A stretch of 64,000 bases of DNA from Ceratopteris richardii (GCA_020310875.1 CM035407.1:69487158-69551157); one strand, 5' to 3'. Positions 22,116-31,202 are shown, counted from the first letter of the stretch. The notes: generated by a model from the sequence alone, not told the origin. Made by a program: numbers and translations.

Positions 22116-24215
22116 ATGCCAAGAAATAAGAAAGTATCTACTAAAAGCGTTTGTTGTAGAACCCACCTTCGGGCACATCACCTTTCTCGCATCACTTCAG
22201 GAGAGTCACCGCAAGGAGTGTCGGATGAATTACCCGATGCTTATCTGTTCAATTTAGAAGTTGTTCCTAAATGGGCAAATAAGTTGGTACCAGTCCTAAC
22301 CTTCGGCCCTGCAAATAAGAATGTGAAAACATCACAAGAAGAAATTGTAAAATCACAAAAATATCACATATTAGCAGGAAGCATGTACAAACAAGATACT
22401 GAGGGTGTATTAGCTTGCTGTGTTGAGGACGACGAACATAGTAGTTGGTTGCAACAAGCCCATGAAGGAATGCTAGGAAATCACTATTCTAAACAACGAA
22501 CATTGCAGAATTTGAAACGTTTAGGAGTGTATTGGCCTAGCATGGACAAAGCAATACATGAGTGGATCAAGAATTTTCCAATGTGTAGAGAGAGACCACC
22601 AGTGGAGCATGCGACCCTTTATCAAGTATCATTAATTCCAGATTGGAGTGCTCCATTGGTAGAGTTTATGAGATCGGGAAGATTACCCAAAGAGGCCAGT
22701 CTAGCAAGAAGACGAAGCATGGAGCAAGAGGCTCAAGGCTATGCCTTAGTAGGAGAGAGCCTATACCGAAGAGGCAAAGATGGTTACTTAAGACTGTGCG
22801 TTCATGAATCAGACTATTTAAAGGTCTTAGAGACTGCACACAGTGGTGTTGCAGGTGGACATTTTGGTCCTGACCGAGTGATCAAGACCATTCTATTCTC
22901 AGGACTTTGGTGGCCCACTCTTCATATGGATGCACATACCTATGTGAAGAAATGTGACACATGCCAACGTGCACAATATCCAATTAGAAAAGACGAGATG
23001 CCTTTGAGGTCAATGATGGGAGGGCGTGCATTTTCGAAGTGGGGCATAGACTTCATAGGTCCTATTAACCCCCCAGCTAGAAACTCCCATGCAGAATATA
23101 TTATTGTAGCCACAGATTACCTTACAAAGTGGGTAGAAGTGAAAGCCACAACAAAGAATGATGCTCAGACTACGGCTAAGTTCTTATTCGAGAATGTGTT
23201 CACGAGATATGGACTACCAATAGAGTTGGTGAGCGATAGAGGCACACACTTCTTGAATGAAGTCATTGAAAATCTTCTCCAAGAATTCTTGGTGATACAT
23301 AAGAAGTCTGTCCCCTATCACCCACAAGCTAACGGACAAGCCGAGAGTACCAATAAGATCCTTTGTTACGTATTGACAAAATTGGTAAATAATAAACGCT
23401 CTGATTGGGACAAACAACTTCATCATGTTGTTTGGGCTTACCGAGTTGCCTACAAAATGGTACTCAATGCCACCCCATTTCAGATGGTCTTTGGACAGAA
23501 TGCGGTGCTACCATTGGATTTCTTAATCCTTGCTTTAAAAGTAGCACAAGAGCATGAGTGGAATGGACATGAATTGTCATCTAGGATCTTTGATCTAGAA
23601 CGCTTAGGTGAGACAAGGCTACGAGCGGCTGCAAGCATCTACGCTGCAAAGAAAAGGCAAAAGGCATACTTCGATGCACACATTAAGGATAAGGGACTGA
23701 AAGAGGGAGATCTAGTGTTGGTTTACACACTAAAACAACACGCCCGTAAGTTGGAAATACGAGGATATGGACCCATGATCATTAACAGAATTTCCACTAG
23801 CGGCGCGGTTCAATTGGCTACTTTAGAAGGTGATACCTTGCCAAACTATATTAGTGGTTGTAGAGTCAAGTTATATCAAGAACCTCTTATAGAGGACATG
23901 CTAATGAGACTCAACACTGCTAAGAAACAAAAAGAAGAAGAGTTAAGAGTGAGAGAAGAAGCACAGGCAGAGGCTAGAGAGCGTATTAGGCGAAATAAGT
24001 TAAGGCGATTAGGCCTAGATGTCAACTCAAAAGCCCCAAAATATCACATGGATATGTGCCAAAAGTCAGGCATAGCGACTTATCAAGTCATTGACCGAAG
24101 ACCCTTTGTGACCATAGATATAGGACAAGGGAAGGGTGCAAGGACGGTAAAGGCATTGATCGACTCAGGTGCAGCAAGTAGTGCAGTTAGACTTTCATAC
24201 TGCCAAGACTTGTAG
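22116..24215 (+). CDS. Gypsy integrase fused to a C-terminal retropepsin-like domain
   Basis: A 699-codon open frame, truncated at its 5' side: it opens in the RNase H tail (AHHLSRITSGESPQGVSDEL). The N-terminal half has two successive zinc-finger modules. The first, near residues 115-160, keeps both His but has FPMC for CxxC; the second, near 241-282, is intact (HSGVAGGH...CDTC). Integrase catalytic residues are Asp near 311 (GIDFIGP), Asp near 374 (LVSDRGTHF) and Glu near 410 (NGQAEST), spaced D-35-E. After the GPY-like C-terminus comes a charged helix (about 590-645), then FVTIDIG...ALIDSGAASSAV, a retropepsin active site. A TAG at 24213-24215 ends it; the duplicate copy downstream has CAG there. 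Protease after integrase is not the normal Gypsy order. Confidence 0.85.
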   Translation: MPRNKKVSTKSVCCRTHLRAHHLSRITSGESPQGVSDELPDAYLFNLEVVPKWANKLVPVLTFGPANKNVKTSQEEIVKSQKYHILAGSMYKQDTEGVLACCVEDDEHSSWLQQAHEGMLGNHYSKQRTLQNLKRLGVYWPSMDKAIHEWIKNFPMCRERPPVEHATLYQVSLIPDWSAPLVEFMRSGRLPKEASLARRRSMEQEAQGYALVGESLYRRGKDGYLRLCVHESDYLKVLETAHSGVAGGHFGPDRVIKTILFSGLWWPTLHMDAHTYVKKCDTCQRAQYPIRKDEMPLRSMMGGRAFSKWGIDFIGPINPPARNSHAEYIIVATDYLTKWVEVKATTKNDAQTTAKFLFENVFTRYGLPIELVSDRGTHFLNEVIENLLQEFLVIHKKSVPYHPQANGQAESTNKILCYVLTKLVNNKRSDWDKQLHHVVWAYRVAYKMVLNATPFQMVFGQNAVLPLDFLILALKVAQEHEWNGHELSSRIFDLERLGETRLRAAASIYAAKKRQKAYFDAHIKDKGLKEGDLVLVYTLKQHARKLEIRGYGPMIINRISTSGAVQLATLEGDTLPNYISGCRVKLYQEPLIEDMLMRLNTAKKQKEEELRVREEAQAEARERIRRNKLRRLGLDVNSKAPKYHMDMCQKSGIATYQVIDRRPFVTIDIGQGKGARTVKALIDSGAASSAVRLSYCQDL

Positions 24216-24575
24216 TTGAACATCAATCCCATAGAAGCTTACCTCATAGGATTGGGAGGTGTGGAAACCCCTTGTTTGGGCGAGGTGGAACTTCCCATCT
24301 ACCTTCAAGATGTTCCAATGAAAGTCAAAGCGCTAGTATGTCAAGATGAGAACCTTACAGAACCACTTGTCTTGGGTCAAGATTGGATCTATGACCATGC
24401 AGTTAACTTAAACCTAAGAAGTCAAATTCTTCAAGTTTGGGTACATGAACAATGCATTACATTAGAATTAGAGAACTGCATGCTCCTAGATCATGGCACC
24501 ACACACTCTCTTAGTTCTTCCAAGACTAATCATATGAAAGAAGATGTTGTATGTATCAAAAGCTCTATGATGTAG
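24216..24575 (+). pseudogene. Retropepsin-like domain, C-terminal half
   Basis: In frame with the preceding ORF apart from its terminal TAG. Encodes LIGLGGVETPCLGEVELPIY, then LVCQDENLTEPLVLGQDWIYDHAV, the second conserved segment of retropepsins (hydrophobic-LGxDW), about 70 residues after the DSG. Together the halves make a plausible monomer of about 120 residues. An identical-length second copy is at 24612-25006. Functional status is doubtful because of the stop and duplication. Confidence 0.75.
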
Positions 24576-24611
24576 AAGGAGTCAATCGTGGAAGACCAGG
24601 TTCGAAGGCGG

Positions 24612-25006
24612 GTGCAGTTAGACTTTCATACTGCCAAGACTTGCAGTTGAAAATCAATCCCATAGAAGCTTATCTCATAGGATTGGGAGGTGTGGAAACC
24701 CCTTGTTTGGGCGAGGTGGAACTTCCCATCTACCTTCAAGATGTTCCAATGAAAGTCAAAGCGCTAGTATGTCAAGATGAGAACCTTACAGAACCACTTG
24801 TCTTGGGTCAAGATTGGATCTATGACCATGCAGTTAACTTAAACCTAAGAAGTCAAATTCTTCAAGTTTGGGTACATGAACAATGCATTACATTCGAATT
24901 AGAGAACTGCATGCTCCTAGATCATGGCACCACACACTCTCTTAGTTCTTCCAAGACTAATCATATGAAAGAAGATGTTGTATGTGTCAAAAGCTCTATG
25001 ATGTAG
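24612..25006 (+). pseudogene. Second copy of retropepsin-like C-terminal half
   Basis: The duplicated unit reads VRLSYCQDLQLKINPIEAYL without the stop present in copy 1, and ends in the same LVLGQDWIYDHAV and CMLLDHGTTHSLSSSKTNH. It lacks the DSG active site, which lies just upstream of the duplicated segment and so is present only once. Confidence 0.75.
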
Positions 25007-25175
25007 AAGGAGTCAATCGTGGAAGACCAGGTTCGAAGGCGGGTGGATCTTTCTTCTTCTCCAAAGAATCAAGTAGCCACAGTAATGAGTCCACCACACA
25101 AGCAAACACAACCGTTCACGACAATTGCTACATCAATAGAGAAAGACACCATTCGATAAGAAAGCAGTTCCGAGC

Positions 25176-25739
25176 ATGAAGCAGATATGGGTACGCAAAG
25201 GAGAGCAACCACCTGCCTTGCCCCCACAAATTCCATCCAGGCAAGCCAACCAGGCCAGAAGACAAAGGAAGCAGCTCGGACAAGCTCAATCACAAGGTAT
25301 CCAACAAGTTTGGGTGCCTAAGAAGTTAGCTGCAGCTCAACAAGGGCAATTACAGATGTGGGTACCTAAGAAGCTCCTACATCCACAACAACCTATGTTC
25401 TCCCACATGCGAAAGGTCTCAACAAAGAAGCCAAAAAGAGAAAAGGGTAAGAACCACGTACAGAGACCAAAGGAAGATCAAATCAGCTCTTCAACATTAG
25501 TAGGAAGACATGCAAAAAGGATATGGGTTTGGAAGCCAAAAGTACAAGTAGCCTCCACCGAACCAAAGCGCCAACCACACTGGATACCACAGTTCAGAAA
25601 GCATCCAAAGAGGAAGACGCCTGAAGTGACCTCTACAGTGCCAAATGATGTTCTAAAATGGACTCCAATAAGGAGGATTACATCTGTTCGAGACTCAATG
25701 GATATCTCCACCAAGGTCGGCATCAACCTCTGCAAATAA
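25176..25739 (+). CDS. Basic ORF with repeated Trp motifs, unknown function
   Basis: A 187-codon open frame downstream of the integrase-protease region of the same element. It is rich in Lys, Arg, Gln and Pro and carries a recurrent motif of a hydrophobic residue, Trp, Val/Ile/Thr, then a basic or Pro residue: QIWVRKGE, QVWVPKKL, QMWVPKKL, RIWVWKPK, HWIPQFRK and KWTPIRRI. No membrane segment or zinc finger. A W-V-P-K type motif also occurs in linkers of some plant Copia polyproteins, so it may be a nucleic-acid-binding tail. I do not recognise the family. The start ATG at 25176 follows a stop and is arbitrary. Confidence 0.5.
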   Translation: MKQIWVRKGEQPPALPPQIPSRQANQARRQRKQLGQAQSQGIQQVWVPKKLAAAQQGQLQMWVPKKLLHPQQPMFSHMRKVSTKKPKREKGKNHVQRPKEDQISSSTLVGRHAKRIWVWKPKVQVASTEPKRQPHWIPQFRKHPKRKTPEVTSTVPNDVLKWTPIRRITSVRDSMDISTKVGINLCK

Positions 25740-25791
25740 CATCGAAAGCCTCGAACGAGCGACAACCATGTGCTCCTTGCACAACCTTATC

Positions 25792-25859
25792 TTTTGCACC
25801 ATTCAGGTCATGCATTTCTAAAGTATGCATTATATAGGGCCACATTACATGGCCGTGCA
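25792..25859 (+). repeat. Imperfect direct repeat, left of the Argonaute segment
   Basis: TTTTGCACCAT...GGCCGTGCA, matching 26664-26733 with shared blocks TTTTGCACCAT, ATGCATTT, AGGGC(C/T)ACATTACA and GGCCGTGCA. The two repeats bracket about 800 bp containing the Argonaute-like fragment. Confidence 0.7.
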
Positions 25860-25955
25860 TAGACACAACTAAGAGTCCCATGCACTAGAGCACAGTGACA
25901 CATGTAAACCACTTTTTGATACTAAACTTTGTCTTCTTGTTTTGTGACATTCCTC

Positions 25956-25980
25956 AAAAAAAAAAAAAAAGGGAGAGGGA
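25956..25980 (+). other. A15 run followed by a purine tract
   Basis: Fifteen A residues (25956-25970) followed by GGGAGAGGGA. It lies at the left side of the Argonaute-bearing segment and could be a relic poly(A) or an extra polypurine tract. Confidence 0.5.
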
Positions 25981-26045
25981 AAGAACTTGTTCCCAGGTTT
26001 CGCTCATGGAACATGAATGAGTCATGCTTAGTTGAAGATTAAACC

Positions 26046-26590
26046 ATCGATTACTCGGCATTTATCAGTTTGGATAGAAGTGTGTCTCGGCCAGCAGATG
26101 ATGTAATTGCTGCCTTATCTGGTAGATGTCAAGAACTTAGCATGAACATGGCATCCACACCTATGGTTTCCCCTTACCATGGTGGGAGTGAAGATCTTGA
26201 AGGTCCACAACTTGAGTGATGCTTAACTACTGTATGTATGAGAGCATCCAAGGAGATATTTGCAAGAGTTTGTTTGGTACCCCAAAAATCCTTGTCCGTA
26301 TACTAGATGAGCAGACTCCTGCTTATGGTGAACTAAAGAGAAATTGTGAAACTAAGCTTGGTGTAGTTACCCAATGTTGTTTGTCAAAGAATATAAAGAA
26401 ATTCAATTCTCAGTATTTGGCAAACGTTGCTTTGAAAAGAGAAGACAGAACCAGGCACTCAAATAAAATTTTCGGTGGACCAGCAACATGGACATTCATC
26501 GACAATGTTCCATCAATAATGCCGGGTATACAACATGAAGAGATAGAAATCAATCAACCCTTCACCACGGTAAGTATCTTTACTCTGGCA
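26046..26590 (+). pseudogene. Argonaute MID-domain fragment carried in a Gypsy element
   Basis: Argonautes bind small RNAs; their MID domain holds the 5' phosphate of the guide. Frame 1 (26046-26216) reads RPADDVIAALSGRCQELSMN then MASTPMVSP, which aligns with the FC.EL...C...GM.F...PV.PP stretch before MID. After one frameshift, the frame at 26216-26599 reads KILVRILDEQTPAYGELKRN, then CETKLGVVTQCCL and NSQYLANVALK. These match the AGO1/5/10-type signature (YG-x-x-KR-x-CET-x-LG-V-x-QCC ... QYxxNVALK). The Tyr, Lys, Gln and Lys of the phosphate pocket are present. FIDNVPSIMPGI corresponds to the start of PIWI, and the similarity ends at a perfect splice-donor-like ACG|GTAAGTAT (about 26569-26577). 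The catalytic PIWI part is absent. It is a fragment, not a working gene. Confidence 0.75.
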
Positions 26591-26663
26591 ACACAATAAC
26601 CATGATAGATTACAAAACCCCTTCGTCAGCATACCCTTGAGCACTTAGCTCAAGGCCTGTAAT

Positions 26664-26733
26664 TTTTGCACCATACTTCTTCCAATGCATTTTCCAAGTA
26701 AGCATTCATAGGGCTACATTACAAGGCCGTGCA
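26664..26733 (+). repeat. Imperfect direct repeat, right of the Argonaute segment
   Basis: Partner of 25792-25859. Confidence 0.7.
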
Positions 26734-27075
26734 CAAGGCACATCTTTTCCTCAACCCATGCACGAACACACTTACCCATCACTCAATATGGGTTATGAGT
26801 ACTTGGCATGACTACTATGAACATCAACTGTGGAAGATCTAGAAAACATCAACGGAGACTCACAACGACACAGTCATGCTGGAATCCAAGGAAGAAGCAC
26901 ATACCAAGAGACTACAACTTGCAAAGACTCGCAGTGATAGGTGAAGAACTAGACACATCTGGAAGTCAGACGACTTTTGTTCATACAGAAGGGACACTCC
27001 CTCTCAAGGCACTACTTGGAACAACCACTACAACAAAGGTCTGTCAGGAACGACAGACTCGAGAGGGGGGGGGAG
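26734..27075 (+). promoter_or_regulatory. Gypsy 3' untranslated region, hairpin and polypurine tract
   Basis: Contains a perfect 7-bp hairpin (arms 27039-27045 and 27052-27058, loop AGGAAC) and then the purine run GAGAGGGGGGGGGAG (27061-27075) directly before the LTR. The chance open frame at 26808-27203 crosses into the LTR and has no recognisable content. Confidence 0.65.
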
Positions 27076-27683
27076 TGTTGAAGCTCAAATTCAAGGACAA
27101 AGCATGGAAGCACATCAAAAGGTGGACACACAAGGAAAGGGAGCAAGTAGGGAGCTCCAAGAAGTGTATGTCAAATTTTCAGAAGAATCCCCTACAAAAA
27201 TAGTGATTTTCATCACTAAAAACCATTGTAAATACCATTATCTATTTTTATAACTCCATTTTGTTCAAGCAGAGGAGTCCTTGAGCTTGAGGAGTATTAG
27301 AACTATCATCCTACCAATTTTCATAATTTTTAGACTCTGTTTGAGCCCTCAAATAAGCCCTGGAACCTAATTTTTAACTAGGCCGGACACTAGGTCTGGA
27401 CAGGGCCAAAACTAGTCAAAAAACTATAAAAAGAGCTAGAGAGCTCATTTATGAGGTTAGCTTGTTAGAGAATAGAGCTTTTGTAAGAGAACTCTTTTGC
27501 AATCTAAGCTTTCCATTGTTCCTCTCTTTGATCTTACTTTGTGCGCGCGTGTGTGTATGTGTGTGCATGTTTGTGTGCTTTCACTCACGCACTTGTGCCT
27601 TCACTTGCTCGTGGTCTTCATACCGGTCCTCACGTCTCCGTGGATTGACAAGTAAAGGAGGTGGTGCTTACGCTTGAGCTACA
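27076..27683 (+). repeat. 3' LTR of the integrase-protease-Argonaute Gypsy element
   Basis: TGTTGAAG...GAGCTACA, 608 bp. The 3' three quarters are homologous to the LTR at 3079-3634, including the CTATAAAAAGAGCTAGAGAG TATA-like segment at about 27425 and the terminal GAGCTACA. No 5' partner in the window. Confidence 0.75.
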
Positions 27684-28756
27684 ATTCACTTCAAGATGAT
27701 AATTGTACTTTCTATTTAATTATAAATCTACTTATCTAACTGCCTATCCATATTTCTATCATTTCTCTAAGCATACTATTGATTTATCCATCCATACTTT
27801 TACTCATGTATCTATTTATATGTGTACTTAAAATGTATTTAAGTATCTATCATTTGATTTATGAGCCGTATTTTTTATTACTGTTTTTATGAATTAGATT
27901 AGTGTTTAAAGTTTTAATAGCGATTTTGATTCAATTTTATCTAATAGTTTATCTTTTATATTTGCACATATATTATCAAACAATTAAGAGAGGAAAGTGA
28001 GTGAGACCTGACATGACTAAATAGGGAGAGACCAACAGTAGATCCAAATACAAGAGATATAAATGTGAATATGGGAGATCGAACATCCAATAATCTTTGT
28101 TTGCTCCCATATTCATCTATTCATTTTGAAGATGTAGCTCTTGTGGGGGAGGACAATACAAAATGCTCCATAAATCCAAACTAACCCACCCGAGATTCAT
28201 CAACAAAATCTTTGCTGCAAAGGTATTCAAATTACATGGGATTCACATACAGACATGAGAGAATGAAGCCAAAATTTTATTTGTTATGTAGAGTGGAATA
28301 ATTAGTCCACTTGGATTAGCTAGGCATCATAGAAAAAGCCTATGTCTCATTTTCAAATTATGGAATGGTGGTACATTAGACATGTGGCTCGAAAAAATGA
28401 AAAAAGAGTACTTAAACATACCACAAAGCAGAGGTATTAGAGACACAGAAGGAGATATGGAAACTATGAAGACAAACATTTGGAATTTGATCAATTGATT
28501 GTTGCAAACAATATCATTTTTATGCACTTGTAGTATTTCCCACAACAATTTCCATCGAGGCAACATTCTATTGCATTTTGAAGCTGAGTATGCTTATATA
28601 GGACTATGTGATTTTGGTAGAGCAACATACTTGCCAACAAAAAAAAGTTTTCCAGCTACCTAATTTGTAAATATCGATTAGAAATGAATGGATTAGAAAG
28701 TTCTAGTTGATTGCACCGGAATGTATATTAGCCCTCCACCTTTTAATAAAAATTAG
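27684..28756. other. AT-rich stretch, no gene seen
   Basis: No open frame with recognisable motifs on either strand and no repeat structure I can define. Confidence 0.5.
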
Positions 28757-28984
28757 GTGACCTTTATGATTTCGATACTCCTATTACAACTTTTGAAATA
28801 CATAGATTTAAATAGTTATCCCATTGATAGAAATGGGTTTTATAAGTTAAAATATGCTTTAGAACTAGCTTGTGATAGAGATGTATCAAAAAGAGTAGAT
28901 GCACATGAATTACTTAGAGTATTCTTGAATCTAGCTCGATATGGTTTGAAAATATCCATTACGGATGGATTAAGACCATTTTGA
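28757..28984 (+). pseudogene. Unrecognised coding remnant before minisatellite
   Basis: Encodes a composition-normal, protein-like stretch (KLKYALELACDRDVSKRVDA, then HELLRVFLNLARYGL and TDGLRPF) quite unlike nearby junk. After a one-base shift the frame continues directly into the 11-residue repeats of the minisatellite (FENDLYSFKLCGLNDIDSF). I do not recognise the family. Confidence 0.4.
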
Positions 28985-28989
28985 AAACG

Positions 28990-29700
28990 ATCTGTATTCA
29001 TTTAAACTATGTGGATTAAATGATATAGATTCATTTGAATTAAGTGGAGTAAATGTTGTGGATTCATTTGAATTATGTGGATTAAATGATGTGGATTCAT
29101 TTTAATTGAGTGGATTAAATGATTGGGATTCATTTGAATTAAGTGGAGTCAATGATGTAGATTCATTTGTAATATGTGGATTCATTTGAGTTAAGTCGAT
29201 CAAATGAAAAAGGTATCATTTGAATTATGTGAATTAAATGAAGTGGTATCATTGAATTATGTGGATTCATTTGAATTATGTGGATTAAATGAAGTGGTAT
29301 CATTTGAATTATGTGGATTCATGGATTCATTTGAATTATGTGGATTAAATGAAGTGGTACCATTTGAATGTGGATTAAATGAAGTGGTATCATCTGAGTT
29401 AAGTGGATTAAATGAAGTGGTATCATTTGAATTATGTGGATTAATGAACTGGTATCATTTGAATTATGTGGATTAAGTGATGTGGATTCATTTGAATTAT
29501 GTGGATTAAATGAAGTGGTATCATTTGAACTATGTGGATTAAATGAAGCTGTATCATTTGAATTATGTGGATTAAATGATGTGGATTCATTTGAATTATG
29601 TGGATTAAATGAAGTGGTATCATTTGAATTATGTGGATTAAATGATGTGGATTCATTTGAATTATGTGGGTTAAATGATGTGGTATCATTTGAATGATTC
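28990..29700 (+). repeat. 33-bp coding-length minisatellite
   Basis: About 20 units of a 33-bp consensus made of TCATTTGAATTATGTGG plus ATTAAATGAAGTGGTA. Each unit encodes an 11-residue repeat (SFELCGLNEVV or SFELCGLNDVD). Several units are shortened, shifting the frame, which is why the open frames are split (29204-29476 and 29434-29697). Confidence 0.85.
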
Positions 29701-29775
29701 GATTTCTATGAATTAGATGATATGGATTCTTCTAAGGTCAAATTACTCTTTTTGTTTTGCAGATTTGAAAGTAAA

Positions 29776-30245
29776 ACATGGCAAGAATGGTAGATGTGAA
29801 TAGTGACCTTCATCATGCTGAATCTCAAAGGATTTTGTCTCAATAAAATGCTCAATTTTCACAAACGGGATTAGAATTTTTATTCCACCAAGGTTTAGAG
29901 CCAAAGGGATTAGAAGGAGAACCATTTTCAATGAAATAAGTAAAAAATCTATGCCCAAATCATTTTGTTTGTGATGTTCTCTTTCAAGTTATAAGAAGGG
30001 CAAAAGTTATAGGAACTGGCATGGTGAATCCTCTCCATGCAATTGACATCAAAGAATATTTGAAAATAGGATTACGAATAACATTGAAAGGAATCCCACA
30101 TGCTAAAAATGCCCGAGTCCATTTACGATGAAGCTCAAGACATTCTTGCTTTTTGAAAGCTATAGGTATTCTATTCTATGATTTAGCACAGACAAAGCAT
30201 GGTGAAACATTATTAGATCCACCATCTTTACTACATTCACTGGGT
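29776..30245 (+). pseudogene. Unrecognised coding remnant after minisatellite
   Basis: With three stops ignored, the plus strand reads MARMVDVNSDLHHAESQRIL, a GLEFLFHQGLEPKGLEGEPF stretch, NPLHAIDIKEYLKIGLRITL and KGIPHAKNARVHLR, then FLKAIGILFYDLAQTKHGET. This looks like real former protein sequence. It ends where the LTR at 30250 begins, so the gene may have been cut by that insertion. It may be the 3' part of the remnant at 28757. Family unknown. Confidence 0.4.
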
Positions 30246-30249
30246 TTGT

Positions 30250-31188
30250 TGAAAATTATGGTACTTATGCAAGCTCCAATTATGAGGCTTGAGACATACT
30301 CACGTCTCATTATTTACATGTTCATCATTTATGTATTTATTGTAAGCTCAAAAGAAATGGCTTGAAAATATAGAGTACACTCATAACCTTAAAGTATAAT
30401 GTTGAATTAAAAGAGCAAATGTATTAATGGCTTAGATAAAAGCCAAAATATGATTAGAGAGATGGAATACTAAAAAATGTGTGACCTTATCCATATGGAG
30501 TGATTTGGAGCACCAAAAGTCACCCACGACAATGGAAGGACAAAGGACATGAAGTGAAAGGTCAAGAGGTGAGAGAAGATGCAAGGGTAGGTGAAGAGAC
30601 AAAGACTCCCATGCATGTATCTCTATATATAGAAGTCATTTGAACATGAAACTTTGTGGACCTGACAAGGACATGATGTAGAAGCATATGCTAGTCATGC
30701 TCATGCCAATGGATATCAGAAGGCCTCTCAATAGAGTGCTATAAGGCACATAGGTATTCCAACCTCATACTATTCTGTACATAGCCACCTTGTGAAGGTG
30801 ATATCTCTCTATGTACTTATCCATTTAATGCATATGATATTTCGTGCAAGGTTTATCTTGTCTTCTTTGTTTGAATCAAATATTGTTGCTAGATCATTCT
30901 CCAATGGCGACTGAGAACTTTTCTTATGAACCTCAATTTTTTGCTTAACCTGATTTGATAGGTAGTCTATCTTTAGATAGTCGATTGCTTGGTCATATGA
31001 ACTCCAAATGGAGTGTTCTTTATCTTCTTAGAAAGCTAAAATTGTCTACTATGTGGAAAAAATTTGAGATTCATTGGATCTCTGAGTTATGATTGAATTC
31101 GGATTATTAAGCATGTGTCTTATAGGACACAGTCTAGAAGAGGTTCTCTAACTTCCGCTATGTATATTGGAGTCAAATTTCTCCATAT
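30250..31188 (+). repeat. 5' LTR of a non-coding LTR element
   Basis: Shares long similarity with 33944 onward: AAAATTATGGTAC, GATTAGAGA.ATGGAATA, CCTTATCCATAT, a GTCATTTGAA segment, ATATCTCTCTATGTACTTATCC and AGTCTATCTTTAGATAGTCG. It ends just before a primer-binding-like TGGTATCGAAGC. Confidence 0.65.
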
Positions 31189-31190
31189 TT

Positions 31191-31202
31191 TGGTATCGAA
31201 GC
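31191..31202 (+). promoter_or_regulatory. tRNA-Met-type primer-binding site
   Basis: TGGTATCGAAGC differs from the consensus TGGTATCAGAGC by a small change and sits right after the left LTR. Confidence 0.55.

Larger units (their letters stand above)
24181..25042 (+). repeat. 431-bp tandem duplication over the retropepsin-like domain
   Basis: Unit 1 is 24181-24611 and unit 2 is 24612-25042, with about five differences by eye. One converts CAG (unit 2, 24643-24645) to the TAG stop (unit 1). The unit length is not a multiple of three, so the duplication also shifts the frame. Confidence 0.85.

Noticed and set aside
22116..25006. Integrated pararetrovirus (caulimovirid), suggested by the protease-like domain
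   Set aside because: A genuine D-D-35-E integrase, polypurine tract and LTR place it with Gypsy LTR elements; no movement-protein or caulimovirid RT was seen.
25176..25739. AGO-hook protein, because of many Trp residues beside an AGO fragment
   Set aside because: AGO hooks use Gly-Trp or Trp-Gly pairs in acidic/neutral disordered context. Here the Trp are flanked by Val, Pro and Lys in a basic protein and no GW pair is seen.
26046..26599. A functional Argonaute gene
   Set aside because: Only the MID region and the very start of PIWI are present, with a frameshift; PAZ and the catalytic PIWI residues are absent.
28757..28984. Plastid insert like the rpoC2 fragment
   Set aside because: I could not match the translation to any plastid protein, so it is left unassigned.
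28990..29700. CRISPR-like array
   Set aside because: The 33-bp units are contiguous with no unique spacers, and the setting is a plant nuclear genome.
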